DNA from: Burkholderia sp. TSV86
GTDB taxonomy: Bacteria; Pseudomonadota; Gammaproteobacteria; Burkholderiales; Burkholderiaceae
Direction: 5' to 3'
Assembly: GCF_001522865.1 (NCBI RefSeq)
Contig: NZ_LOWB01000116.1
Coordinates: 473,502-537,501, forward strand
Length of the DNA: 64,000 nucleotides
Shown: positions 32,701 to 39,400 of the stretch, piece after piece
Layout: every line of letters begins with the position of its first letter
Position numbering within the stretch: position 1 is the stretch's first letter
Notes under the pieces: generated by a model
Databases searched by the model: none
Seen by the model: the letters and a program-made list of their open reading frames with translations, nothing else
Told to the model about the DNA's origin: nothing
Position numbers and translations under genes: made by a program

Positions 32701-33418
32701 CGGCGTCAACGTGCTGCTCGAGCCGCGCATCACGCTGTCGATGGGCAAAGCGCGGATGCTGAGCCCGGGCGGCCGCTGCCGCACGTTCGCGGCCGACGCC
32801 GACGGCTACGTGCGCGGCGAGGGCGCGGGCGCGATGATCCTGAAGCCGCTCGCGGCCGCGCTGGCGGACGGCGATCCGGTGCACGCGGTGATACGCGGCA
32901 GCGCGGTCAATCACGGCGGCCGCGCGAACTCGATGACCGCGCCGAACCCGGCCGCGCAGGCGGCGCTCGTGTCGGGGCTTTACCGGCGTTCGGGCATACG
33001 CGCGGGCGACGTGAGCTATGTCGAGACGCACGGCACGGGCACGCCGATCGGCGATCCGATCGAAATCAACGCGCTCAAGGAGGTCTGGCGCGACGCGTCG
33101 GGCGGGCCGGCCGCGCGTTGCGCGCTCGGGGCCGTCAAAACCAACGTGGGCCATCTCGAAGCCGCCGCGGGAATCGCCGGCGCGCTGAAGATCGTGCTGA
33201 GCCTCAAGCACCGCACACTCGCGCCGAATCTGCATGGCGCGACGCCGAACCCTTACATCGATCTGCGCGGCACGCCGTTCCACCTGCCGTCGAGCGCGGC
33301 GCCGTGGCCGTCCGAGCGCGGCGCGCCGCGTCTTGCCGGGTTGAGTTCGTTCGGCATCGGCGGCACGAACGCACACGTGCTCTTCGAAGAATTTCCGGGA
33401 AATCATCATGCTGAATGA
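17726..33418 (+). CDS. Hybrid NRPS-PKS 2 (C-A-PCP / KS-KR-MT-ACP / KS-ACP / C-A-PCP / KS)
   Basis: A protein of 5230 residues. Order: condensation (HHIVFDG near 162); adenylation A1 (YTSGSTGTPKG near 646), whose pocket residues I read as D-I-L-Q-L-G-L-I-W, the glycine code; PCP (GGDSVSA near 1032); KS4 (SNCSSS near 1291, HGTGT intact); KR (about 1959); C-methyltransferase (LLEVGAGTGS near 2410); ACP (near 2715); a 9-bp-repeat linker; KS5 (GCSSS near 3081, loop altered to HGIASEIGDS); a second repeat linker; ACP (near 3598); condensation (HHAVFDG near 3795); adenylation A2 (near 4263), with pocket V-D-A-V-F-S-L-A-D, which resembles beta-alanine codes; PCP (GFDSFRF near 4656); and KS6 (about 4805-5225). 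The protein stops straight after KS6, so the rest of that module is on the next protein. Starts with an ATGA overlap and an AGGGAG ribosome site. Ends with an 11-base overlap. Confidence 0.95.
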   Translation: MNAVDTHAQLAAAYRAGEISTDELKRALRAFAPIPLSVGQKGLWALHKTWPDIGAYVIPLALRCERPLDVAALERAYRHTLASHPLLTARLIDVQGEPALQPRSPEGFGLRVHDAGAAGDEEMVERLRALAKRPLPLEGDALIDAEIHRVGDACWYALIRVHHIVFDGTSAVLVLNDLFDAYLNLLRGAPPRAVAPAAPFREFVDWQRAMLDGPQGERHLDHWRGALDGAPAPLALPTDQPRGEHASFDGRSLRVAVPPALHARVAAFCDAHDVSRAVLYLGVFNGLLSRYAQRADIVVGMPALGRPDARFESCVGYFVNMLPIRSRNVQDVPALDYLRDLRETLFDALEHADYPFPALLEALKVPRDGRQRPLFDVAFAYQNFAHGHWLEQIERDYAAPLGVRMIDDIRQEGEYELELEVIERAGGATLNLKYAGELYDRARAGRIIAHFLRLLDGVLAHPARPLADHDILTDGERALIERCNATARPIPRIAHFVEWIAGQAAHAPRKIAVRHGDVALDYATLMRDATALGNYLRARGIGPGAKVAICVERSPDLLRATLGVALSGAAYVPLDPRYPAQRQRYMLDDSGAALLLTQAAIERDWLPGCPTLFVDRERERIAAYADSVVPERAALDEGALAYLIYTSGSTGTPKGVMVTHRALNNFLSAMGELLDVRAGDTMLALTTFSFDIAALELFLPLVRGAECVLCDTDVAADAERLKTFVETVRPSAMQATPTTWQMLFQVGWHPSPALKVLCGGEALPPALLERFAASGARCWNLYGPTETTIWSSAKRLDGASRVTIGAPIANTRLYVLNAHRRMQPPGTPGELAIAGAGLAAGYHRLPAQTDEKFVDDPFHPGERMFLTGDLAVRDGDGDLRCLGRRDHQIKLRGHRIDVEEIEACLIRQGTLDAAAVVLHEAPSRPPCLVAYVVPRADDVSSAALKAELGLRLPAYMVPQRIVFDTRLPTTANGKIDRRALIERPLQPAADDAAPAPAPAHGGAGAALVRAAWEAVLGYPIDDDAAGFFDFGGDSVSAVQVAQWLGERVGRKIEVTLLFRHPTIARLGAVLDEMGATVRATQTERADADGGAVAAARVAGDARPGPAARAPGAPASGPARSRSVAVIGISCEFAESSDVDAFWANLCNGRACVTRWSDAELEALGVPQATRRDPRFVPAKAVIEHRGAFDAAFFGLSPRDAGFMSPAFRHLLMHAWRAFEDAGQVPSDAPRTAVYMSAGQGASGGADAARGAYWIEEADEYVRWLMAQGGSIPTMISHKLGLTGPSVFVQSNCSSSLVALQAGLESIRSGAADYALVGAANVFAAPMAGYLHQPGLNFSSNGQCRAFDDAADGMVGGEGVAVLLLKRAELALADGDAIYAWLDEVQVNNDGALKAGFFAPSAAGQAEVIRGTLARAGVAPADVGYVETHGTGTALGDPIEFAALSDAFGALARDGERCGIGSVKSNIGHTDTVAGLAGAIKAILSLRHGVIPPTLHVDAPAKRLDLEHSPFALVERARAWPSRDGKPRYAAVSSFGVGGTNAHALFGSADDAPSTSPCAATGEPAACVVLSAKTRDKLVAVAQRMLAFARRPGPLPDFRAAAYTLQTGRVAWTHRLAIVARDWDDARRALASFVAGDANAAVHVGDTKRSAPPAGTFDAHDDAHALARHWTAGGEVCWARGPLRPPRVHLPTYPFITARELIDMPLTARDADTASSTAAPPSRVAPVAAATRASVASNTSVAPIARGRVVAAVPCWERCAAMPAGPHDAGLTAVACAGREVPLPFMHARRVDPCEHGDAAALERLVRAHPDVDHWVWLLPDDAPGTPAEMAAQQRWGVLWGAAFLRALGGAYGSKPLKLTVVTRRAVAILAGDPVTATHAGVHGLVGTVVNEHPHWRARIVDLDDAGGADEAAARALDALPFERGGRPWARRRGDWFRPALRPVDDALVARAAPGGREGGVYVVVGGAGAIGQDWSEHMMRTHRAQLVWIGRRAQDDAITAAIRRLEALGRAPVYIQADAADARQLARACDEIRARFAHVHGVVHAAMLHENQPLHRQNADAFERNLSAKVTVALNLVEAFDFGALDFLLFFSSVNEFYLNPNCAAYAAGGTFIASFADQLNQRGAGRAKVIHWGHWETPRLRDDAHGARRHLARAGFGTLEPANGMALLDMLLAQPFERLAAFSIVHAGGAAPLHFSDMALHAKAPAAVPVHDAPQPAGLAQAQDMIDVIYGRVDDIAPLLCALLWRQIAAFAADAGLAADGRRGRYSLGALRAALGRDNYLARWVDASVRILADRDDVMIEGDALIVSADLEARAAICGPRWEATRAGMAGDPFMTSVARFIDVALQATPDVLAGRKKATDVFFSASSMALVESIYKENPVVHYYGTVVAALVAARIEALVAANPAARIRLLEVGAGTGSCSEHVLRALKPFAAHVDEYCFTDLSQLFLQRAERRYRGEHPYLTTKILDLEKNPFEQGFAAERYEFVIAANVVHATQDIRTSVRHMQSLMKHGGRLLLLELSENSLFSHLTFGLLEGWWRFGDGELREPYGPALSAASWRDVLLDQGYEHIAFPCGRLHGSDLQIVTGDAAGYGIGPRGDDEAWPDAGAPQDAHGDDSAWASGGDSAPAGGGAAPAPASEAGVPRAGGEASYGGDAPGSGDARHAGSPQAIEAPAAPPSPDAVDAVRAALLRIICETLQQRPADIDPDESLGDYGLDSIVGVKLVQQINDALDAELVAGALFEFNTLNKLARHVAQVRTHGANEIRPAGRGGAVYKAAEAAEAAEAAEAAEAAEAAEAAEAAEAAETAETAETAETAETAETAETAEPGAAPPANTAAAYVGLDGMPGERRSVSSARGPIDDVCSRAEAASARAVESVAPRTEHAAAESPAAASGASPENAASPESRAPRRRDLAIVGMSGQFPGAPSLDAFWHNIEAGVDCTGEVPAERWDWRACFGQSDGVSPRTLSKWGGFIDDVYAFDPLFFDLSPYEAAVMDPQQRLLIKHAWLALDDAGIAPKAFAERRTGVFMAIGASEYAYTAQLPVGSPLVASALSSSMVANRLSHLMNLRGPSEHCDTGCSSSLVALHRAMSAIDAGECEQALVGGVQLVLSPLGAINLGAVGFLSPSGRARSFQAGADGFVRAEGVGVIVLKPLDVALADGDDVYAIVKGTGVAHGGKGLSLTAPNAQGMKTAITQALERADVPAASLTYVEAHGIASEIGDSIEFQALKSAWGPSSDGECALGSLKPVIGHAEIASGIAALMKTALALRRRVRPGVPGFEGPGEHVPLEHSPFSIRAACRDWPAGPAAVRRAGVHGFGFGGVNAFAVLEESAVAPAAPARRAASRPWLLPLSAKSDASLLGNARALLAYLERSPDTDLAPLAATLWRRTVFPCRLAVVAPDVGGVIDALRAFVAGESNAGLHVGATAGSDWIRATFVGSAAVETLVRSVRDTGDDAMLARLWCGGVDIGAEPALDGVRRLHLPGYAFDERICRLPSAAGWLALPGAADTTAEPAPPGVDRATGARDNADNADNADNADNANNANNANNANNANNANNAGSPSADDSHAELRSLLGALLQLAPQELDFERPIRQYGVDSLLAVMLRNRLNDAYGTRLTLAELTDCRTFAELAERLPANVRRAGKPAVSSGEPGGPDESGERDYPCSIGQRGLWIEQRHYPARVGYNVPYAFEIDGDVEPKRVFAAAGRVFEQHPLLSANFHLDGDALRLRVGGHASPRCTAHPRWSGSPAELTQWLRELARQPFDLERDALLRVDVVPGAAGDQTMVLFTFHHAVFDGSSLPVFLDAFVRCYEAGAHAQLPAPRASYADFAAWQRDWLASDDGAHARAFWLQRLGGEREPLRLPGGCNARAGGQGGQLTLVADVPAATLDGLDALASRGGVSRYCVMLAAFASVLRERADAAHGQNVRIATPFFGRPHERFEDLIGYFVNLLVIPVDARVPHDPVERLRSLQRELLDAFEHGHYPYACLHDALGHPAQPLFDAVFMYQNWIRPMQRRLADTPVQMRPVMDVRQQVDFPLAFEALETARGVTLLCHFDAAVYSTEWIESIRADYLALLARWPAHAARDAGLPAAGGPASFDGARAAVDTRALVALFDAQAARTPSGTALIHDGRRLDYASLDAHANRLARAMRAALPPRAGADRVVALLLEPGFAFVAAALAAWKTGAAYLALDPALPAERLAQMSADSGAALLVTDAAARGRLEDGPFWGALPCVDADAPGMPGASAGAGEPDAGQTCCYVIYTSGSSGKPKGVRGTLNRLEWGWRAFPYADDDICCQKTSLNFVDHVAELFSPLLRGIPTLILGDRPLRERGAAWFAAELARRRVTRIVAIPSLLRVLLREPEAARSLASLRLCFSSGEPLPRDLADAFHACCEHAALVNLYGSSEMSADASCKRVGRDEPGIVSIGRPIDGVRMLVVDAHGRLCADGVEGEVLVGGLALAEGYAGESAGSDTRFIMADPDGAGPQRYFRSGDLGYRRSDGEFVLIGRRDRQVKVNGQRVEPGEIEAALRAHASVVDAIVEPGVGGIALEAFVELREPTDGATLRTHLARTLPLALLPGRFHHVAALPRLASGKLDRASVRAANARLLPFDAAATGGAASGGEARALAVVAGVLGVPAETLDVDQDFHQLGFDSFRFVRLADALNGAFGTRSTPADFYRHGTTRKWLASVAAAESDTAASAAISTAASGAASGAAEAAIHEPTAFAAPASTVEPVESVESVEPTPAAAEMTAMAPAAVLAAAPMPAAQTAAAAAAPAAPVRAPTAMPGVTPVPSAASDGAIAVIGIAGVMPGCDDLDSFWRSLRDGVDLIREAPAERWNWRDYVGQPGGDALRWGGFVNDVDKFSPAFFGLSPLEAEYMDPQHRLFLETAWHALEDAGYAPRSLPERSVGVFVGASSMDYASMLMTRGEVDPLANFGNGHSMIANRVSYLLDLHGPSVALDTACSSSLVAIHEGISAIRRGDCRLAIVGGVNVLLEPRITLSMGKARMLSPGGRCRTFAADADGYVRGEGAGAMILKPLAAALADGDPVHAVIRGSAVNHGGRANSMTAPNPAAQAALVSGLYRRSGIRAGDVSYVETHGTGTPIGDPIEINALKEVWRDASGGPAARCALGAVKTNVGHLEAAAGIAGALKIVLSLKHRTLAPNLHGATPNPYIDLRGTPFHLPSSAAPWPSERGAPRLAGLSSFGIGGTNAHVLFEEFPGNHHAE
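26057..26209 (+). repeat. In-frame 9-bp minisatellite in the linker after the KR-MT-ACP module
   Basis: One degenerate unit is followed by nine exact GCAGCCGAA units (26066-26146) and seven exact ACCGCCGAA units (26147-26209). They encode Ala-Ala-Glu and then Thr-Ala-Glu repeats between an ACP and KS5. The unit length keeps the frame, so copy-number changes would only lengthen or shorten the interdomain linker. Confidence 0.95.
28310..28408 (+). repeat. In-frame 9-bp minisatellite between KS5 and its ACP
   Basis: Five GATAACGCC units (28310-28354) and six AATAACGCC units (28355-28408) encode Asp-Asn-Ala and Asn-Asn-Ala repeats. The two blocks differ by one base per unit, which indicates local expansion after a point change. 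The repeat lies in the linker just before the ACP of the KS5 didomain. Confidence 0.95.
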
Positions 33419-36400
33419 CATTGCCGACCGCGAGCCTCGGCTCGTGCTGTTGTCCGCCGTCGAGGCCGACACGCTGCCTGTGATGGCCGAACAATTGCGC
33501 GCGCACCTGACGCACACCCGCTCGCTTGCGCTCGACGACATCGCGCATACGTTGCAGGTTGGGCGCGAGGCGCTGCCGGTCCGTGTCGCGATCTGCGCGA
33601 CGTCGCTCGACGCGCTGTGCGCGCAGCTTCGTGCATTCGCCGCCGCGCCCGACGCCGCGCATCCGGGCATCGTCCGGGGTGTCGCGCGCGACGCCGGCGC
33701 GCTCGAATGGGACGTCGAACGCTGCCGCCGCGCAAGCGCAGCCGAACTCGCCGCGGCATGGGCGGGCGGCGCGGTCATTCCGTGGGCGCGGCTTGGCGCG
33801 ACGGGCGGAGCCAAGCGCGTGAGTCTGCCTGGTTATCCGTTCGAGCGGCGCCGTCATTGGGCGGCGGCGTCGCTGTCCGGCACGCCGCCGGCGCGCGGCG
33901 CGGCAAGCGACGAGCCGGGCCCGATCGACGCGGCATACGAATGCCGGCTCGACGCCGGCGCTTTCTATCTGCGCGATCATCGTGTCAACGGCCGGTCGAT
34001 CCTGCCCGGTGTGATGTATCTCGAACTGTTCGGCCGCGCGCTGCGGGCCATCGGCCGGCCGATACCGCCGCTCGTGCTGCGCGACGTCGTTTGGTTGCAG
34101 CCCGCATGGGCCGGCGCGAACGGGATTACCGTGCGTGTGCGTGTCCAGCCGGCGGCGGGCGGCGGGCTGCTCGAACTCGTGTCGGACGGCCCCGCCGGAA
34201 CGAGCGTCGTCCACGGCCGGGGCGAGGCCGCCGAGCCGCGCGGCGAGCCGGCGCGCGAACCCGTCGATCTCGCCGCGCTGCGCGCGCGCGCCAAACGCGA
34301 GCTGAACGGCGCGGACTGCTATCCGCGGCTTGCGGAAGCGGGCTTCGAATACGGGGCGGGCCATCAGTGCATCGAGCGCCTGTGGGCCGGCAGCGACGGG
34401 GTGCTCGCGGAACTGCGCAATCCACGCATGCCGGCGGACGAACCGTTCGTCGTGCATCCCGGCCTCTTCGATTCAGCGCTGCAAGCGGCGTTCGGCCTCG
34501 ACATCCTCGACGTCGAGCATCCGGCTGCCGCCGTGCCGTTCTCGCTCGAGCGCTTCGAACTCGCGGCGCCGGTGCCCGACGGCCCGCTGTGGGCATGGGG
34601 TCGCTATCGGGCAGGCACAGCGGCGGGCGTGGTGCGCCGCATCGACGTCGACTTGATCGATGCGCGAGGGCGGGCGGTCGCGCTGCTGCACGGCCTGGCG
34701 GTCCGGACGTTGCCGCGCGAGGCGGCGGCCGATGACGCCGGCGCGTCGATGCCGGGCGATGGCGCGGCATTCGGAACGCCATCGCGGCCAGCCGCCGCTG
34801 AACCGATCGGGCGCGCGCCGACCGTGCAGACTGCACCGACTGCACCGACTGCACCGACTGCACCAACCGCACCAACCGCACCAACCGCACCAGCCGCACC
34901 AGCCGCACCAGCCGCACCAGCCGCACCAGCCCTGCCGGCCGCATCGCCTTCATCGCCGGACGCCGGGCTGCGCGAGCGCGCGCTCGCATTCTTTCGCGAC
35001 CGCTTTGCCCGGATTCTGCGTCTTCATGACGGCACGCTCGACGAGCATGCGCAACTCGAGCAATACGGGATCGATTCGTTGATGATCATCCGTCTCACCG
35101 ACGATCTGGAGCAAACGTTCGGCCGTTTGTCCAAAACGCTCTTTTTCGAGCATCAGACGCTCGGCGAGCTGGTTGATTACTTCGTGAGCGTGCATGCGCA
35201 GCGGCTGGGCGACGCGATTGCGGCCGAGCGGCAGAGCATGGCCGGCCCGGCTGACGAAGCTGACGCGGCTGACCTGCGGGTGCCGTCGGCGCAGCCCGAG
35301 CCACGCGATGCAAGCGCCGTGCTCGACGCGTGCGCGCTACCCGACGCTCCGAGAGCCGGCCCGCAGCCGGCTTTGCCGGCTGCGAGCGCCGCCGCGCCCG
35401 CGCCCGCGCTTTCCGGTGCGGCCGATGCCTCCGACGATGACATCGCGATCATCGGCCTGGCCGGCCGCTATCCGGGCGCGCGCGACATGGACGAGTTCTG
35501 GGCGCGCCTGTCCGGCGGATGCGACATGATTCGCGAGATCCCGCCCGAACGCTGGGACCACGCGCGTTTTTACGATCCCGAGCGCAACAAGATCGGCAAA
35601 ACATATTGCCGGCACGGCGGATTCATCGACGATGTCGACAAGTTCGATCCGCTTTTCTTTGGTATTTCGCCGCGCGAGGCGGTTGGAATGGAGCCGCAGG
35701 AGCGGCTGTTCGTCGAGTGCGCGTATGAAGCGATGCAGGACGCGGGCTACACCCGCGCAAGCCTGCCGGGCGCGCCGGGGGGCGGCAAGGGGCGGCACGT
35801 CGGCGTGTTCGTCGGCGTGATGTACGAGGAATATCCGCTGTTCGGCGCGGAGTCCGCGGCGCGCGGACAGCCGTTCGCGGTGCCCGGCCATCCGGCGTCG
35901 ATCGCGAATCGCGTGTCGTACCTGTTCAATCTGCAAGGCCCGAGCCTCGCGCTCGACACGATGTGCTCGTCGTCGCTCACCGCGCTGCATCTCGCGTGCC
36001 GCAGCATTCGCGACGGCGAATGCGCGATGGCGATTGCGGGCGGCGTCAACGTGTCGATTCATCCGAACAAGTACCTGATGCTCGGGCAAGGCGGCTTCGC
36101 GTCGGCGAAGGGGCGCTGCGAAAGCTTTGGCGAAGGCGGCGAGGGCTATGTGCCGGGCGAGGGCGTCGGCGCGGTATTGCTCAAGCGCAAGCGCGACGCG
36201 ATCGCCGACGGCGATCAGATTTACGGGATCGTTCGCGCATCGGCGCTCAATCACGGCGGCAAGACCAACGGCTACACGGTGCCGAATCCGGCCGCGCAGG
36301 CCGCCGTGATCGCGGGCGCGCTCGCGAAGGCGGGCATCGCGCCGCGCGCGGTCAGCTACATCGAGGCGCATGGCACCGGCACGGCGCTCGGCGATCCGAT

Positions 36401-39400
36401 CGAAATAGCGGGGCTCGCGCGCGCGTTCGGCGGCGACGCGCAGGACCGGCAGTTCTGCGCGATCGGCTCGGTGAAGTCGAACATCGGCCATTGCGAAAGC
36501 GCGGCGGGCATCGCGGGAATCAGCAAGGTGCTGTTGCAAATGCGGCATCGGCAGCTCGCGCCTTCGCTGCATGCCGACACGCTCAACCCGAACATCGACT
36601 TCGAGCACAGCCCGTTTCGCGTGCAGCGCAAGCTGGCGCCGTGGCCGCGGCCGGTCGTGCCGGTGCACGGCGTCGACACGGAGCTGCCGCGCATCGCGGG
36701 GATTTCGTCGTTCGGCGCGGGCGGCGCGAACGCGCACGTGTTGATCGAGGAATACGTCGAGCCTCGGGCGGAGCTTGTCGAGCAGGCGCGCGCGCCGCAG
36801 CCCGTGGCCATCATCGTGTCCGCGAAGACGCCGGCGGCGTTGCGGCAGTCGGCCGAACGGCTGTTGCTCGCGGTGCGCCGCAACGGTTGGCGCGACGCGC
36901 AACTGCCGCGCATCGCCTATACGCTGCAGACCGGCCGGGAGGCGATGAGCGAGCGGCTCGGGCTGATCACGTCGTCGCTGGACGATCTCGGCGCGCGTCT
37001 TGCCGCCTACGTCGCGGGCGACGCGGCCGCCGCGAACGTGCGCACGGGCAAGGCCCGCGCGGCACATGCGGAGCAGCCGCGGATTTCGCCGCGCGACGGT
37101 CTGGATGCCGCGCTGAGCGCGTGGGTCGACGGCGCGCAGATCGACTGGCTGGCGGGATATGACGAGCCCCGCCCGCGCAAGATCGGGTTGCCCGCGTATC
37201 CGTTCGCGCGCGAACGCTATTGGGTCACGGATCTGATCGAGCAGTCGGGCGGGGCCGCGCCCGATGCGCATGCGCCCGACGCCGTCCGTCTGGGCTGGCT
37301 GCATCCGCTGCTACACGCGAACACGTCGCGCGTCGGCTTGCAGCGTTTCAGCAGCCGCTTCGATGGCCGCGAATTCGTTCTCGACGATCATCGCATCGAC
37401 GGCGAACGGTTGCTGCCCGCCGCGGCGTTCATCGAGATGTTCGCGGCGGCCGCCGCATCGAGCGGCATGCGGCCGACCGGCACTCGCGCCCTTCAGCTCG
37501 CCAATCTCGCATGGCTGCAGCCGGCGTGGCAGCGCGACGCTGCGCTCTCGCTCGATATCGAGGTGCGCGGCGAACCCGGCGCCGACGCATGGGCGCTGCG
37601 TTGCGTCGACGGCGACGACGCGCAGCGACAGTACGCTCAGGCGAGCGCATCGCTCGTCGACGCGCGTGCGCGCCGGCACGATCTCGCCGCGTTATCGGCC
37701 GCCTGCGGCCAGGAGGTGTCGGGCGACGCGCTGTACCAACGCTACCGCGGCGCCGGCTATGGCTACGGCGCAGCGTTCCAGAGCATCGTGGCGTTGCGCG
37801 CGGCCGACGATCACGCGCTCGCGCGGCTCGAAGTGGAAGCGGCGCAGACGGCGGCGCTGGTGACACCGTTCGGCATGCCGCCGACGCTGCTGGACGGTGC
37901 TTTGCAGGCCACCGCCGCATTTGCCGGCGCAGGCGACGATACGCGGCCGCTGCTGCCGTTCTCGATCGAACGCATCGAATGGCGCGGCCCGTGCGAGCGC
38001 GTGATGTGGGCGCTCGCGCGCCGGCGCGACGACGGCGCGCGCGTCGCGAAGTTCGACATCGATCTGTGCGACGAAGACGGACTCGTGCGGGTCGCGATCG
38101 TCGGCTACGGTGCGCTGCGGCTCGACGCGCCGGCGAGCGGCGCGCCGGCCGCCAAGACTGCTGACGCGGCTGCCGCCACACCTGCCGCGCACCGCGGCGG
38201 CGATTCGACCGCGAGCGCGCAGACGTACTACTTCCTGCCGCGCTGGAGCGAAGCGCCCGCTGCCGCCGCCGAGCGGACAGCCGATACGCGGTTGCTCATC
38301 GCTGCCGCGAGCCAGGCGGATCTCGACCGGTTCGCGACGAGCTGTGCGCACGCCGCGCGAATCCTGCTCGAATCTCATCTGGATGGCGACGAAATCGAAG
38401 CGCGGCTCGCCCGGCGCGATTTCGATCATCTCGTATGGATCGCGCCGTCGAGCGACGCATCGCCGTTCGACCGGGCCGCCGTGGAGCGCGCGCAACAGGC
38501 GGGCGTGCTGCCGGTGTTCCGGCTCGTGAAGGCGCTGCAGCATTTGAAGGCTGCGCCCCAGGCATTCGAGCTGACGGTCGTGCAAACGCAGGCGCACGGT
38601 TTTCCCGGCGATCGCTTCGACTTCGCGCAAAGCGGCGTGCACGGCATCGTCGGCACGATCGCGAAGGAGATGCCGCGCTGGCGCGTGCGCCATGTCGACA
38701 TCGAACGCGTAGAAGATGCGCAAGCCGGCGGCGGCGCGCGTCTCGAAGCGTTGCTGGCTCAGCCTTGCGATGCGCTCGGCACGCTGCGGATGCAGCGCGG
38801 CGGGCGCTGGTACGCGAAACAATGGCTGCGCGCCGAATTCGACGCCCGCTCGGAGCGCATGCCGTTGCGCAGAAACGGGGTCTATGTCGTGATCGGCGGC
38901 GCGGGCGGGATCGGCGCGGCGTGGAGCGCGCACGCGATACGGGAGTGCGACGCGCAGGTGGTTTGGGTCGGCCGCAAGGCGCTCGACGCCGAAATCCGCG
39001 CGCGCATCGACGCCTGCACGCACGGCGCGCGCGCGCCGTCTTACTATCAGGCCGACGCCTGCGACCTCGCCGCCCTCGACGCTTGCCTGTCGGCTGTCCG
39101 CGCACGTTTCGGCGCGATTCACGGCGTCATCCATTCGGCCGTCGTGCTCGAGGACAGCGCGCTCGCGAACATGGACGAAGCATCGTTCCGGCGGGTCTAC
39201 TGCAGCAAGGTCGACAGCAGTGTCAATCTCGGCATCGCGCTGCGCGACGCGCCGCCGGATTTTCTGCTGTTTTTCTCGTCGACCGTCGTATTCACGCCGC
39301 CGCCAGGGCAGGCGAACTACAGCGCCGGCTGCTTGTTCCAGAATGCGCTTGCCGCGCGGCTCGCGAGTGATCTGGGCTGCGCGGTCAAGGTCGTGGACTG

